Source: Pleodorina starrii (Eukaryota > Chlorophyta > Chlorophyceae > Chlamydomonadales > Volvocaceae). From it: DNA of 64,000 bases. Positions 18,982 through 30,600 of the stretch are shown here, piece by piece (positions within the stretch are counted from its first letter, which is position 1; each line of letters starts with the position of its first letter). The notes beneath the pieces are model-generated. The model was not told where the DNA came from. It saw only the letters and a list, made by a program, of their open reading frames with translations, and ran no database searches. Position numbers and translations under genes: made by a program. The stretch spans positions 4,402,001 through 4,466,000 of the forward strand of contig BRXU01000001.1 in NCBI GenBank assembly GCA_030267565.1. Direction: 5' to 3'.

Positions 18982-21682
18982 ATGGACTCACGCGTTGGCA
19001 TCTTTGTGCTCCTACTGTCAGGCAAGTTGGCAAGTTCTAACAACTATTTCCCACGATGGACATGTTCGTCGGCGAGTGCCGTTCGATAAAAACGAATCGT
19101 CAAGGGCCAGCAGTCTGCGCGCCGCCGCTCGCTCCGAAACTACTTGCTGCCACTCCCTCCGCCCTCTATCTATTTGGCGCTGGACATTGTGCACAGTGCC
19201 TCAATTTTGACCTCAACGGCCTATCTGTCTGGCCACTCCTGATGAGTGTCCTGATTAGTCTGCCGCTTGCCTTGCACATGACACCTTTCCATCGCAGTCG
19301 CGGCCGTCAGCAGTGCCGCCGCAAGACCCGTGGGTCGGTCGCTCCAGGGAGCCGCTGACGGAAAGGAAGCTGGGCCCAAGGTAGGGCCCAGCTGCTCGTC
19401 ACAAGGGAATATGCTACGCATTAGCATGTGACCTGTGCATTTCGTCAACTAGCTGGATAGCATGATCTAGCTGCTAGTCCGTGAGGTTATCTACGCACCT
19501 GACTGTTTACGGTGTGCGGTCATGTGACCCATGTACGGCACTGTGTATGTGCAGGTCGACATTGCGATCAAGGCTCTCAACGCGACGGGTGCGGGGGCGC
19601 TGCTGACCGCCGACACGGTGGCCACCATCTTTGCCCCCGATGATGCGTAAGTTCATATGTCTTCCTGGGAAGGGAGAAGAGAGAAGCAGCACCAGTGCTG
19701 TAGGGGCGGTGGAACATTACGCAATGTTGAAAGGACGATGTTATGTGGTTATCTCACTGCAGCTGCTTCGCGCCGGCACTACTGCACGCGAGGAAATAAA
19801 GGTGGTTTTTGAGCCGATGCTGCCTCCAGATTGGCCTTTTTGTCAGTTCGGGACGCACCATTTCCGCATTCCCAATCATGCCCCCTGCTGGGCTTGCCGC
19901 CCCCTCGATTCGTATCTACCTGACGTGCATCCGTAGCGCCTTCGAGAGTCTCGCGGCCAAGCTCAATGTGGCCGGCGGAGTCGCCTCGCTGCTGGACAAC
20001 CCTCTGGCGCTCAACTTCACCCTGCTGCACGTGGTCCCCGGTGCGTGGGTCAAACGTTTCCTTGCAAGTTTCCTTTCCCCCATCCAATTGGGGGAAGAGC
20101 GGAAGACACAGGCAGTGCTCACTGCTCAGGCTTGCGCATACCTTTCGTCCAGAAGCCATACTTAACGTGCCTCCTGGAGATCGAGGGCGAGCAGATTGAC
20201 TGGGGGGCGGCCTGCTGCGTGCATCGGGAGATTGCCTGCTGCTGGGTGCCTGCAAGTCACGGCTGGCTGGTTTTAACGGGTTACCTCGACACGCCTCGAC
20301 GCAGGCTCCTCTCTCTAGCTATCTCCTGTCTGTCCTCTTGCTTCGTGTGGAACTCTGTGATCCTCCTCCCTCCCTCCCTCCCATCCCCTGTATGTCGGTG
20401 TCCACCAGGTGTGGCGCTCCGCAGCACCGACCTGCCCCTCAACCAGGTGCTCAACGCCACATCACTCCTCGGCCCCACCCTGCAGATCCTGAGAACCGGG
20501 TGCGTAGTGGTTAGCACAGCGATGGATAAGCGGGCTCAACTGCCGCCGGCCAATGAATGTGTGTTTTAGAACTTTCGCCACCAGCCCAGGCGCAGCTGGG
20601 GTTGCGCCATGCATGGCGGCCACTTTACCGCCCGTGGCTCGCCATGTTCTGGCGTAAGAGTCATTGCCATCTTTTGTGCGTCGGTCGGGTACTGTACTCT
20701 TATCTTCCGGCTGATAAGCCACCAACTGCCCGGGTCCCGGTGTGTCGTACATACACCCCCGCCTCTGCTCTTGCTACGCCGTGCTTTTGTGCACTGCAGC
20801 AACTCGGTCAAGGTGAGCGTTGTTGGCACCAACAGCTCCGCGGAGGTCATCAAGGCGGACATACCATTCAACAAGGTAGGTAGGGGAGTGATGAGGCGCC
20901 TGTGCAATTGGGAACGGGACTTGGGCAGTAATAAGGGATGGCCCTCAATCGGTTTTGGTAAGGGCAAAGGCAGGAATATTCAGTTGCGGTTTAAGGATAT
21001 ACGCGGCGCGAGGAGACGGGACGTGTCACTCCGTGCGAGGCCCCATGTGCGCCGGTGTTCGCTGTGTGCGTTGTGCCACCAAATACCCATCATCTTGTCG
21101 TCAGGCAGGCTATCGTATGTTGGTGTGTCGCCTTTGAACTTTGCTAGTCGCCGCTGCGTGCGGGGCGGGACGCAAATGCTGACCCGACCAGTAATAACGT
21201 CGCGACGAGTATGAGTTTGTCAGCACGGCGTGCCAACACGGGTTTCAGAATGCAGATGGCGAGAGTCAATCGTCACGTGCCTCTGACACCCCCTCCCCGC
21301 CATGTGGGCGCAGGCGATTGTCCACGTCATCATAAATAATAATAATAATAATAATAATAATACGCCCGACAGAGCCGAGGCGTGGGTTATGGGAGCAGGA
21401 GGGGTGGGGTGTCGGGTTGCCCCGATCCCAGGCCTCTCCCGCTACCGCGGTGAGATTGGGAGCCCGCCGTTGCGGCGGGTTAGGGCGGGTCGGCGCTGGT
21501 TGTGCTCTGTTGGCGGGGGTCCCGCTCCAGTTGCCTCCTGGCAGCGACAATTGCGTTCAACGCTCGGACAGCGTGGTCGTGGAGGTCGTTGCAGCATTTT
21601 TTGGCCGCTTCGTTGCTCGTTCCCAGTGAGGTCAGCAGTTGTCGCAGGTCTTTGCGGATGGTGCCGGCGAAGCCCAGGCTAA
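18982..21682 (+). CDS. Gene D: secreted FAS1 protein whose last exon now reads into a retrotransposon
   Basis: Coding exons: 18982-19021, 19298-19380, 19555-19646, 19937-20040, 20409-20499, 20800-20875 and 21314 onward. Exon 1 is a signal peptide (MDSRVGIFVLLLS) and exon 2 contains GRSLQ. The FAS1 domain is almost the same as in gene C: exon 6 is identical in protein and exon 5 differs by one residue (VLNATS against VINATS). Intron 1 starts with GC (gcaagt). The original last exon was 12 codons ending IVHVINKVLV and a stop. Retroelement copy 2 inserted inside the VHVIN codons. The frame now continues from 21333 through the tail, giving a run of nine Asn, then antisense element sequence to a TAA at 21680-21682. 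The predicted present product is about 284 residues, and the foreign tail replaces the last FAS1 strand end. Whether it folds is unknown. Confidence 0.8.
21321..21332 (+). repeat. Target-site duplication, left copy (retroelement copy 2)
   Basis: The 12 bases tccacgtcatca recur at 32662-32673 and flank the element. They encode part of the conserved VHVI segment of the FAS1 domain in gene D. Confidence 0.88.
21333..21360. repeat. (AAT)n microsatellite tail of retroelement copy 2
   Basis: About nine AAT units follow the left target duplication; on the element strand they form the (ATT)n 3' end. In the gene D frame they encode a run of Asn. Confidence 0.85.
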
Positions 21683-24600
21683 TTGCTTCCTGTTTCGTGT
21701 AACATACTTTCCATCCGTGCGCCGTCAGCATCTGAGCTAGTTCCGCGTGTTGATGGGCCTTGTCGTTTTGTTTCTGTGTGTGATTTGTGTCGGCTGTGTA
21801 GCCTACTTCGATTATGTGTACAGTGTGCTCGCTGGGGTCATCTGGTCCCATGTATTTCGGTGAGCATGTGTCGCTGAGGGGTATGCTGGGGATAAGCAGC
21901 AGGTCAGGGCGCTTTTTGGACCGATCTTCGTCGGGGATGTTGGGAAGCAGCCACTTGGGCAGGCGTGTGCCGGCCACGTAGTCCGGCTTGTCCTCCATGC
22001 TGCAGGCGTCCATGACGATGAAGCAGCCGCCATGGGCCCCTCTGGACAGTGTTCTGGTGATGGTTTGTACCGCTTGGTTGTGTCGCAGGGTATAGAGAGC
22101 GTGCATTCGCGCGTGTTGGCAGCCTCCCAGGATGTGTGCTCCTGAGTCAGGGATGCGTGTCTTTGTTTGGGGGTCTTTGCACACAGGGCAGTAGCCTGTG
22201 GACGTTGGGCCGCCCGGTACAAGGGGCATGCGAAAGAGCTTTGCGAGTTTGGCATTCCAGAGCTGTCCGTACAGGTAGTCGAGGCACCGTTTGTAATGCC
22301 GGTGCCGGCCCGTGCCCCTCTGCAGGGTTCTTGTGCTGGCATTGATCTCTAGGTCCGGTAAGGCATCCTCTACGTATTTGACGTATGCGGTCTCGTTGGT
22401 GTACCCATTGTGTGTCGTCTGGCTGACCAGAGTGTCGATGCCGCGGTTAAGGTCGTTGGCGTAGCGACCGGCGTTTACGTCGGTCCCCTCGGACTTCCGT
22501 AGCCACCAGTGTTTACTTCTTGGATTATTGTCTGCTTTCTCTATTACGGCTTCTGCCGGCAGCATTCCCTGCGCCGCAAGGATAGCAGCCTGTACGGCGG
22601 CTTTGTCCGCTTCTTCATTATATCGAACACCTGTATGCGCTTTGACTTTCAATAGCGACGTTTTAAGCTTGGCGACGGCCCGGGCTTTAAGTGCGGCAAC
22701 GATGTCCTCGAGCAGTGCTCTATGCTTACTCAGCCGCAATTTTTGCGGGTTGTTTATCATCTTCTGGATCAAATGGAGCGATGCTTTTGAGTCCGTCCAA
22801 ATGCTGAGATGGGCTTGGTTGTGAGGTAGGCCGCGTCGCATGGTGAGTGCCTGATGTATCGCGCTTAGTTCACAGCGCGTAATTGTTTGACATCCGTAGG
22901 CTCCTGGGTTGACATCTATGAGGAGCGTATGTCCAGTCAGTGCGTCGACTGCTGCGGCGCCGAGTCCTAACATCTTGGTGTTCCCGACCTCGACTTCCCT
23001 AACCGACCCATCAGTGTAGATGGATGCGTGGGCGTTGTACCGAAGCGGGTTTGCTGCATGGAACGCCAGGTGCGCGGAGCGTCGTTCAGCGGGTGTGGGG
23101 TTACTGCATTTACGAGAGGGCACCGCCTGGTCAGGCGCTCCGGCAGTCATTTTGCGGACGCGTTTCCGTACCCACTGGGGGGCTATCCACGGCTGGGATT
23201 CACCTGTAGGCGCTGGCAGGGTGGTGTGCATACCTAGCGCCTGTCGGAGGCTGCTCACGTGTGATTTGCCCGCGTCGTTACTGACCAGTAGCAGGGTCAG
23301 GCCAACCGGGTAAGGCTTGGTGTCCACGTTGAGCGTGGCGCTTTGCAGTATCCCCTTGGCGGCGAGCGAGTCGATGCTGCCCACTTGCGTGACCAGGGGG
23401 TGCGATAGGTACCGGGTATACGGCGCTGTACGGGACGTGGGGACTACGATAAGGGTGGCGGTCTGCGTAGCCTCGGTCTTTTTGGCTTCCGCCCAGCCCA
23501 ACGCCCACCGCAAGGCATGGTGGCCCTCCTCGGGTGTGGGTTCCGGGTGTGCGATGGACAAGCCGGTAAACGGTTGGGAGTATGCGTCATGGTTGGCCCC
23601 AAAGAGCATGTCTTCTGGGAAGCGTGAGAAGTACGTTTCAGTGCAGTTAGCCACATTTAAAGGGGACGCAAAGCGTTCTGTGCTTGAACCCATGGCATTC
23701 ATGAGACGCGTTGTAAACTGTTCTCCGAGTCCTTGCTCGTGCGCCGCCTTAACGGGGTGTGTTTTGGTGCCCCCTCCATCACGGTAGCGCAGGAGGAGGC
23801 GTGCCACGTCTTCCTCGAAGCCACCCGCCGCTGCAAGCTTGGCGTGCGCCTCCGGCCTCTTACATTTGGCGTCGGAGTGCCTTAGCCACAGGCTGCGCAG
23901 CAAGCTGTCCAGGAGCGTGCCGATGCATCGTCCCTGGGGGTCGTAAACCAGCGCGACTCCCTGTTCTAGGAGGCCTGCAGGAGTATCTCCGCTGCCGTCC
24001 CAAGGTGCGCGGTTAGAGGGGTCGGGGTCGCTGTGTTTGCCAATCTGGATGGTGTACCGCCCTGTCGGGCGGATGTCCCTGTCCGGGTTGCCGGGATATA
24101 CATCGATTTCTACGTGTTGGCGTAGGAGCCGTTGTCCTCTGGCCTGGTTGAGGCATTCAGAGGCCCATTGGCCTTGCTGCTGCCTCGGATTAAGGTGCTG
24201 GTCTCGGGCTGGCGCAGTGCGCCCGGGGGCCGTCTCGGCTGCCGCCTCTAGGCGGTGTCGGAATGCATTGAGCAGCTCGTTCCAGTTGTCTTGGGTGGCC
24301 AGGCGCGTGCCTTCGTCCTCGGTTCGCTCCCAGTCTACTTCGATCCTTCCGGTGGGGGTTGCCGTATCTGCTGCGGCCTCGTACGGACGTGTTGCCGTGG
24401 GTAGGTATCCGTGCGCTGCGTACAGCTCGAGCGCCCCTTTGGTGATAACTGTGCTTTCCCACTCAACTTGGTAGAAGGTGCTGTGTGTGGGGTGCCGGGG
24501 TGTATCTCTGCGTTGCCGCTTTGCGGCTCGGGGGCCTGCTTCCACCCGCTTGCGGATCTGCGCGTGTATATGGGCTACCCTCTCTTGCTCGCCGAATAGG

Positions 24601-27600
24601 TATTGGTTGATGTTGTGGCCGTATTTAAGGGCAACCCCTGTGGGCCATTCTCGCTCTCCCCGCAGCATTTCTTCAAGCTGCGATGCGGTCCCCACTTCGG
24701 CTGCTAGTCCTGGGAGGTCGTGGTGACGCAGCAGGGCTTCACAGTGTGTGACGGTGAGTGGGCTTTCTCTGGGGTCCCATCCGGAGGCAGTTGTGTCCGT
24801 GATGTTGCGGGTGGGTTTTGGGTGCTGCCTCCTGATGTATGCCGTCATGGTTTCTTCGGTAGCGTTGCGTCGGGGCATGTGGCGTCGAGCTTCCCGCTGC
24901 TGCGCTGGGCGCCTCACCTGGCCCTCCTGGGATCCGACTTCCCGTCTCGGGGCCGCCGGATCTGGGCTGAGGTTGTGCGCGGCGGGCGAAGGGTCTGGCG
25001 GCGGGGCCCCGGTCGTGTCCCGGGGGCGGGACACCACATATCGCATGATATTTCCATAAGGCAGCGGCGTGGGTCCTTGTGTGTCGTTCATGAGGTCCGT
25101 CATAATGGGCACACTGGGGATGGCCCGCAGCTCCGGGGGCAGCGCAGTCACCCCTCGGTGCCTCGCCGCGCGGGCGCGTACACTGGGAGCGGGGTTCAGT
25201 GCTAGGCTGAGTTGGTTCAGGGCGATGAGGTGTCGGGGCCCGACACTCCGTCCACCGATGCGTCGGAGCTGGTCCGTGGTAATGAAGTGTGCTCCTGTGT
25301 TCTTATCTTTCAGGACTCGGAGATCCAGGCCCAGCTCAAGCAGAGGCTGTACGCATCTGGAGAGGAGCGCGAGGGTTTTGGGCTCCGTCCCCGAGTTGCA
25401 CGCCGCAAGAAGGTGAATGAGAGTGCTTGCTTTCCGTTCGTACCCTTTGCCACAGTCCGTGAGTTCAATGCCCGCCTCCTGCGTGATGGTCAGCTGCTTT
25501 AGCGTCGTGTAGAAGCGGCTTTCCTTCTTGAGGGCGTGCACCGGCATGTCGCCCATGTATCGGCTTTGCAGGCTAAGGAGAGCCCTAGTGACTACCCCAA
25601 GCCGGCCTTCGTCATTCAGGGAGAGGACGAGAGCTTTGGCCGCCTTGGCGACATAGAGGCTGCGTATGGTGCCGACCCCCAGGCCGAGTTGCTTTACTGG
25701 ACCGAGGATTGCGCGGGTGGGAAACCCCATTTTAAGGTCATAGCTGCGCTTAGCTATGCCAGCCATTTGGGAGTCGAAGCTGGCGATGTCTTGGGGGGTG
25801 TACGCCATAGTGGCCAGGCTGTACGCGACGAATGGGTGGATCAGGGTTTTGATCATGTTGATGCGCTGGTCGGGAGACGCCATGGACTCCTGGATGCCCT
25901 GTCCTCGCCGCGTGATCTCAGCGCGGACATAGGCTACTTGAGGTGCCCAGTCGAGGGTAGGGGTTACATGGACTCCCAGGTATTTGTACGAGGCGGTCGG
26001 GGGCGCGTAGGGTATCGGTGATCCGTCTATACGGATTTGGTCTTTTAGCAGTCGCTCAAGGGCAGTCTGATATTTGCGGGTGCCGGGTCCCCGGCTCAGG
26101 TCCTGGTCCGACCGTGCGCGGCCGTGCAGGATGCCTTGTAGCTGACATTTGCCAACGTTGACCTTCAGGGCTCCCCATTGCGCGTACTGCTCGATTTTCG
26201 CACATTGGAGACGCATGTCTGAAACGCTGTTTGTGAGTGTAACCAAGTCGTCTGCGAACGCTCCCGAGCTGAAATGGTGCCGCTCATTTTCCTCGGCCTT
26301 GAGGCATCCGTACTGGTATCCCCGTCCTCCGCTGTGCAGCCACCTGAGTAGGGGTTCCATATAGATGATGAACAGCACCGGGGACAGCGTGTCACCCTGA
26401 ATTGTACCGCGTTCGATGGCTATGTCCGCTGTGCAGCCGTGCTCTGTCCGGATGCGCGTGGTGGCCCGTGAGTATAGGTTAGCTACCACTTCGATCAGGT
26501 CGTCCGGGTAGCCCAGGTCGTACATGATCATGAGCAGCTTGTCGTGATCGATCGTGTTGAACGCAGACGTGAAGTCGATGTATAGAAGGAAGAGGTCACG
26601 GCTGGTGAGGCCCGCGTCCTCGATTGCGTGTAGCACGTTTTGGAGTTGGCGCTCGGTGTTGCGTTGCCTCAGGTAGCCCTCCTGAGCTTCCGTAAAGATG
26701 TGCGCTTGCTCACTGTAGAGTACGATATTCAGCGTAATGTGGCTGGTGTACAGCTTGTAAATTGTGTTCGCCAGGGCGATGGGCCTTTTGTTCTTAATGA
26801 GGAGCGGGTCGCCCTTCTTGGGGATAAGGACCGTGTCGGATTTCGTCCAGTGTGTGGGGATTTCGGCCTTCACCCACATGACCGTAATGAGCTGGTGGAT
26901 GGCGGTCTGGAGGTCGGCGGGTAGTGTTTGTAGAAGTTCGTTGGGTATCCCGTCGGGACCTGGGGCCTTGTTTCTCGCGAGGTGGTCGATAGACGTGCGG
27001 AAGTTATGTGGATCTAGTACACCCGGGAGGAGCGATGGGGGGGCGTCTCCCCACTTGGCCAGCCCTTCCCGAAGCGGGTCTTGCGCGCCCGGTCTGGTCC
27101 AGGGATAGTTCCGGGGGGCTTCGTTTGGGAGGTACTTTCCCGTTCGTGGGCCAGAGACGGGTCTCGCAAGAAGGGCGAAGTGCGTGTGAAGCGCATCGAG
27201 TATGTTTTTGGAATCAGTACACAGTCGTCCATCGGTTGGGTGTCGGATGGCCGCGATTCCGCGGGGCTGGTCATCGGGTTCAAGGACCTGTCTGTGCGCG
27301 TGCCGGGGCTTTTTGGTTAGTAGCCGCTGGAAGCTTTTCTTTGCCTTGCGTGCGTTAGTTGCGCGAATCTCTCGAGCAAGCTTGGCTATTTCCCCTCCGG
27401 TCTCTTTAATGGCCGCACGCAGGGTGCGGGCTGCGTCTGGTTCTTCGCGCTCAGTGGCGGCATGCTGAGTGGCAGCGCTGCGCTCGGGTGTTGCCCGTTC
27501 CGTTGTGCCGCTGGTGCCTGGGGGCGCCGTGGCCGGATGGGGGGGCGTCGTGCCATTGGCTTGACCCTCCGTTAGTGTAGGTGCCCCTTGCTCCTGGGGG

Positions 27601-30600
27601 TCCGTGCGCAGGGCTTTTGCGAGATTATCTTTCATGGTTTTGTGGTCGTTGTGCAGCCTGGCGAGGCGCCTGCCGATGCCACGTCGCGCATGCAGCTTCC
27701 CCGTGCAGGGGGGTTTCTGTTGACAGTGAGATTCCAGTATCCCAAGGCAGCGGTCGAGCAGGTCGCCTAGTTCATGGCTGAGAGTAGTAACGTCCGTCGC
27801 CCGGACGGTATCGTGGTTGCGCAGGTTAGCCAGGAGTGCTCGTGCCTCTTCCTTACCGGCGGCACGTTCCAGCTGTTCGGCGACGTGTCCGATGGCTTCG
27901 TACGCCGGGTTTAAAGCGCTTAGCAGGTGGGCGATTTCAGAAGTGAGCGTCGCTTCCATCTCCATGTGCGCCCGGGTTTTACTTTCTTTAAGTATTGGGA
28001 GTTGTATGCGGCTCCACGAGCTGGCTGCGTGGTCAGCCGCGGCCTGAGCCGCGGGCGCTGGAAGGAGACGAATACCCGCCAGCGGGATGAACGTGCAGAG
28101 GGGTTTATGGTCGAAGTTTCCTCCGCATTCGTACACTTGTTCGTACACTGTGCCCTCCTTGTCTGCTGCCGTTCCGGTGTGGGCTGCTAGCAGGACGTCG
28201 TCTATCCGGCTGTGGTGAGTGTCGTGGTCAAGCTGTGTCTGCGTGTAGGTGTAGGCACGCCGCGGAGTAACGACGGGGTTTAGGTTCGCACTGCTCGAGA
28301 AGCTACGATGCGCCCTGTCAGCCGGGTAGCATGTGCCCGTGGACCGGTCGCTAGGATGGAGCGTTGCGTTCCAGTCGCCCGCCATGATGAGGTGCTCCCC
28401 CTTGGCGCTGGCCTGTGTGGCGGCGGTTTGTCCGTACTCGTATATCGCTTGCCTGATCAAGGGATCCGCCGGGCAGTAGACCCCCAGCACGTGTAGGGGG
28501 ATGCTGCCTGGGGTTTTGATGCGAACGTGTCCGATGTAGCCCTCAAGGCCCGGAGAGACGGGCTCGGCACTCGTGCTGCCTTGGCCGCTAAAGCGTTCCG
28601 CTACCCCAACAATGACACCCGCTTCACGCGTCTTGTTGTGCTCCGGGTGGGGACGGTTGCTCATGTATGTCTGGTATGGCCGGAGGGCCTGTTTAACGCT
28701 GACAATGCCTCGTCGGTTGTGCGCACTAAGTTTGGTCTCGGTCAGGACTATGACGTCTGGCTTATGTTCGTCTAGCATGTGTGCTACTCCCTCGCGGTGG
28801 CCCTGAAGGCCCCGTGTGTTCATCGTGAAGACTTTGAGGTGCCCGGACTGCGGGGCGCCCGGTGTTGGGGGGCTTGGGTCTGCTGCGGCCGGCGGCGGCT
28901 GCTTATCGGGTGAAGTGTGCGCTATTGCCCTCGGTGTCTTGGGCTGCATGTATCGCGCGATGCCTTGTTGCCGCTTTTTGGGCTGATGGGCGGGTTGGGG
29001 CCTGCCGGCGGGGGGTGATTCTGCGGCGCGTTCGCGGGCTGACTGGTCCCTGGCGGGTTGTGTTTGGGGCGCGCTGGGCGTGGCGTCCCGGCAAGCCGGG
29101 TCCAGGGGCTGGGCCCCTGCACTTTGGTTAACGTTTGTGGCTTCCCTGCCGGTTTCCCTTTGCCGGATGGGTAAGCCTTGGTTGCGTAGCAGGTGGTATA
29201 GGATAGTGTGCGTATGAGGTGCTGGTCCGATCTTCCTACGTTTCCTCGCAGCTGTCGCCGTGCGGGGAGCTGCGTCGTGCTGTATCACCGTTGTGGCGCG
29301 CTCCACCGCATGGTTGAGTCGGCGTGCCGTCGGGCCGTGGTGAACACGCGGGGCGGCATGACGCACTTCGGGGTGCGCGCCGGTCTCGCGCCGTGCCGCT
29401 TCTGCGTTGGTGGCGCGGTGCTCTGGTGCGCCTTCTGCTGCCTCTGCGGGGACCTGGATTTCCAGTGGCTGGGTTGGCCAGATGGGGTTCGGTGCTGGAG
29501 GCCCGTCCGGGTCGCGCCCGTCGGGGTCCAATGCCATGTGCATGGGTTCAGTCGCTGGGTGCTCCGTCACTCGCCCTTCACGGTCATCAGTGTCCATGGG
29601 CTCCTGGTTCGGCGGTGACTGGTCAGTGGGTGCATCTTGCTGGGTGCCGTCCACTGGGGGGGTTCCGGTGTGTGTTTCCGGGGGCGGCTGTGTCGGTTGC
29701 TGGGTCCCGCCTGGGGGCAGGGCCCAGTCCTCCGGGAGTTGGACCTCCTTCAGGTCTGTATGGGTAGCGATCCCTTCGCGGTTCGGGCGGAGGTGGAGGC
29801 AGTAGACCGCCCCCTCCCCCCGAGGCCAGAGCGGCTCTTCGGGGCTGATCAGTTGTGTGCTGTCGTACAGGGAGTCGATAATGAACCAGCACTCGCCTTG
29901 CTTCTTGACTGCTACGGCGTGTCCGTTGAGGTGGACAATAAAGCCCCAGTTTCGGGCGTGTGCCGGCAAGAGTGACACAACCGTGTTTATGTTCATGTTT
30001 CGTGTCAGGGTAACGGTTTGCCCCGCGTGTTGGCAGCTCGCACTGGCGATGTGGGCGTCTCCGATGGGTATGCCACCGGGGTCTTGCAGCCGTACGCTGT
30101 GGCGGAGGTAGTGATTCACCACTATTGTGGAAAACAGACCTTCGTCGGGGAGGTGTGCCGCATTCCAGATGGCAAGCGCCCCGGTGAGCCTCCAAGCCGC
30201 CATGTGTGCTTGCATTGCTCGGCAGTAGCTGAGAATGTGCTCGGGGTCGATGTACGGCCCCCCAAGCAGGTTGTTTATGGAGTGTATCATACATAGCTGT
30301 CTCTGCTGTTTTTCGTGGTACAGGGGCGCGCCCGGCGCAGCGGGACCGGGGGGTGGCCAAGTGATGTCTGCGGGTGGGCTTGGTGCGTGGCCCCCTCCGC
30401 GGTTCCCCCCGAGCCTTGTTCTCTTGGCGGGTCTATCGGGTCGGCCGGCGCAGGGCGCGTATTCGGGGTGAGCGCAGCGCGAGCTGTGCTCAGGTGGGTT
30501 GCCGGGGTTTTTTGGTATTTGGTATTTTGGCGCAGGTTGATTGCTGGTGCACCCGCGGTTGCAGGTGTGTGAGTGGGGGTGGTTCCAGATGGCCAGGGCG

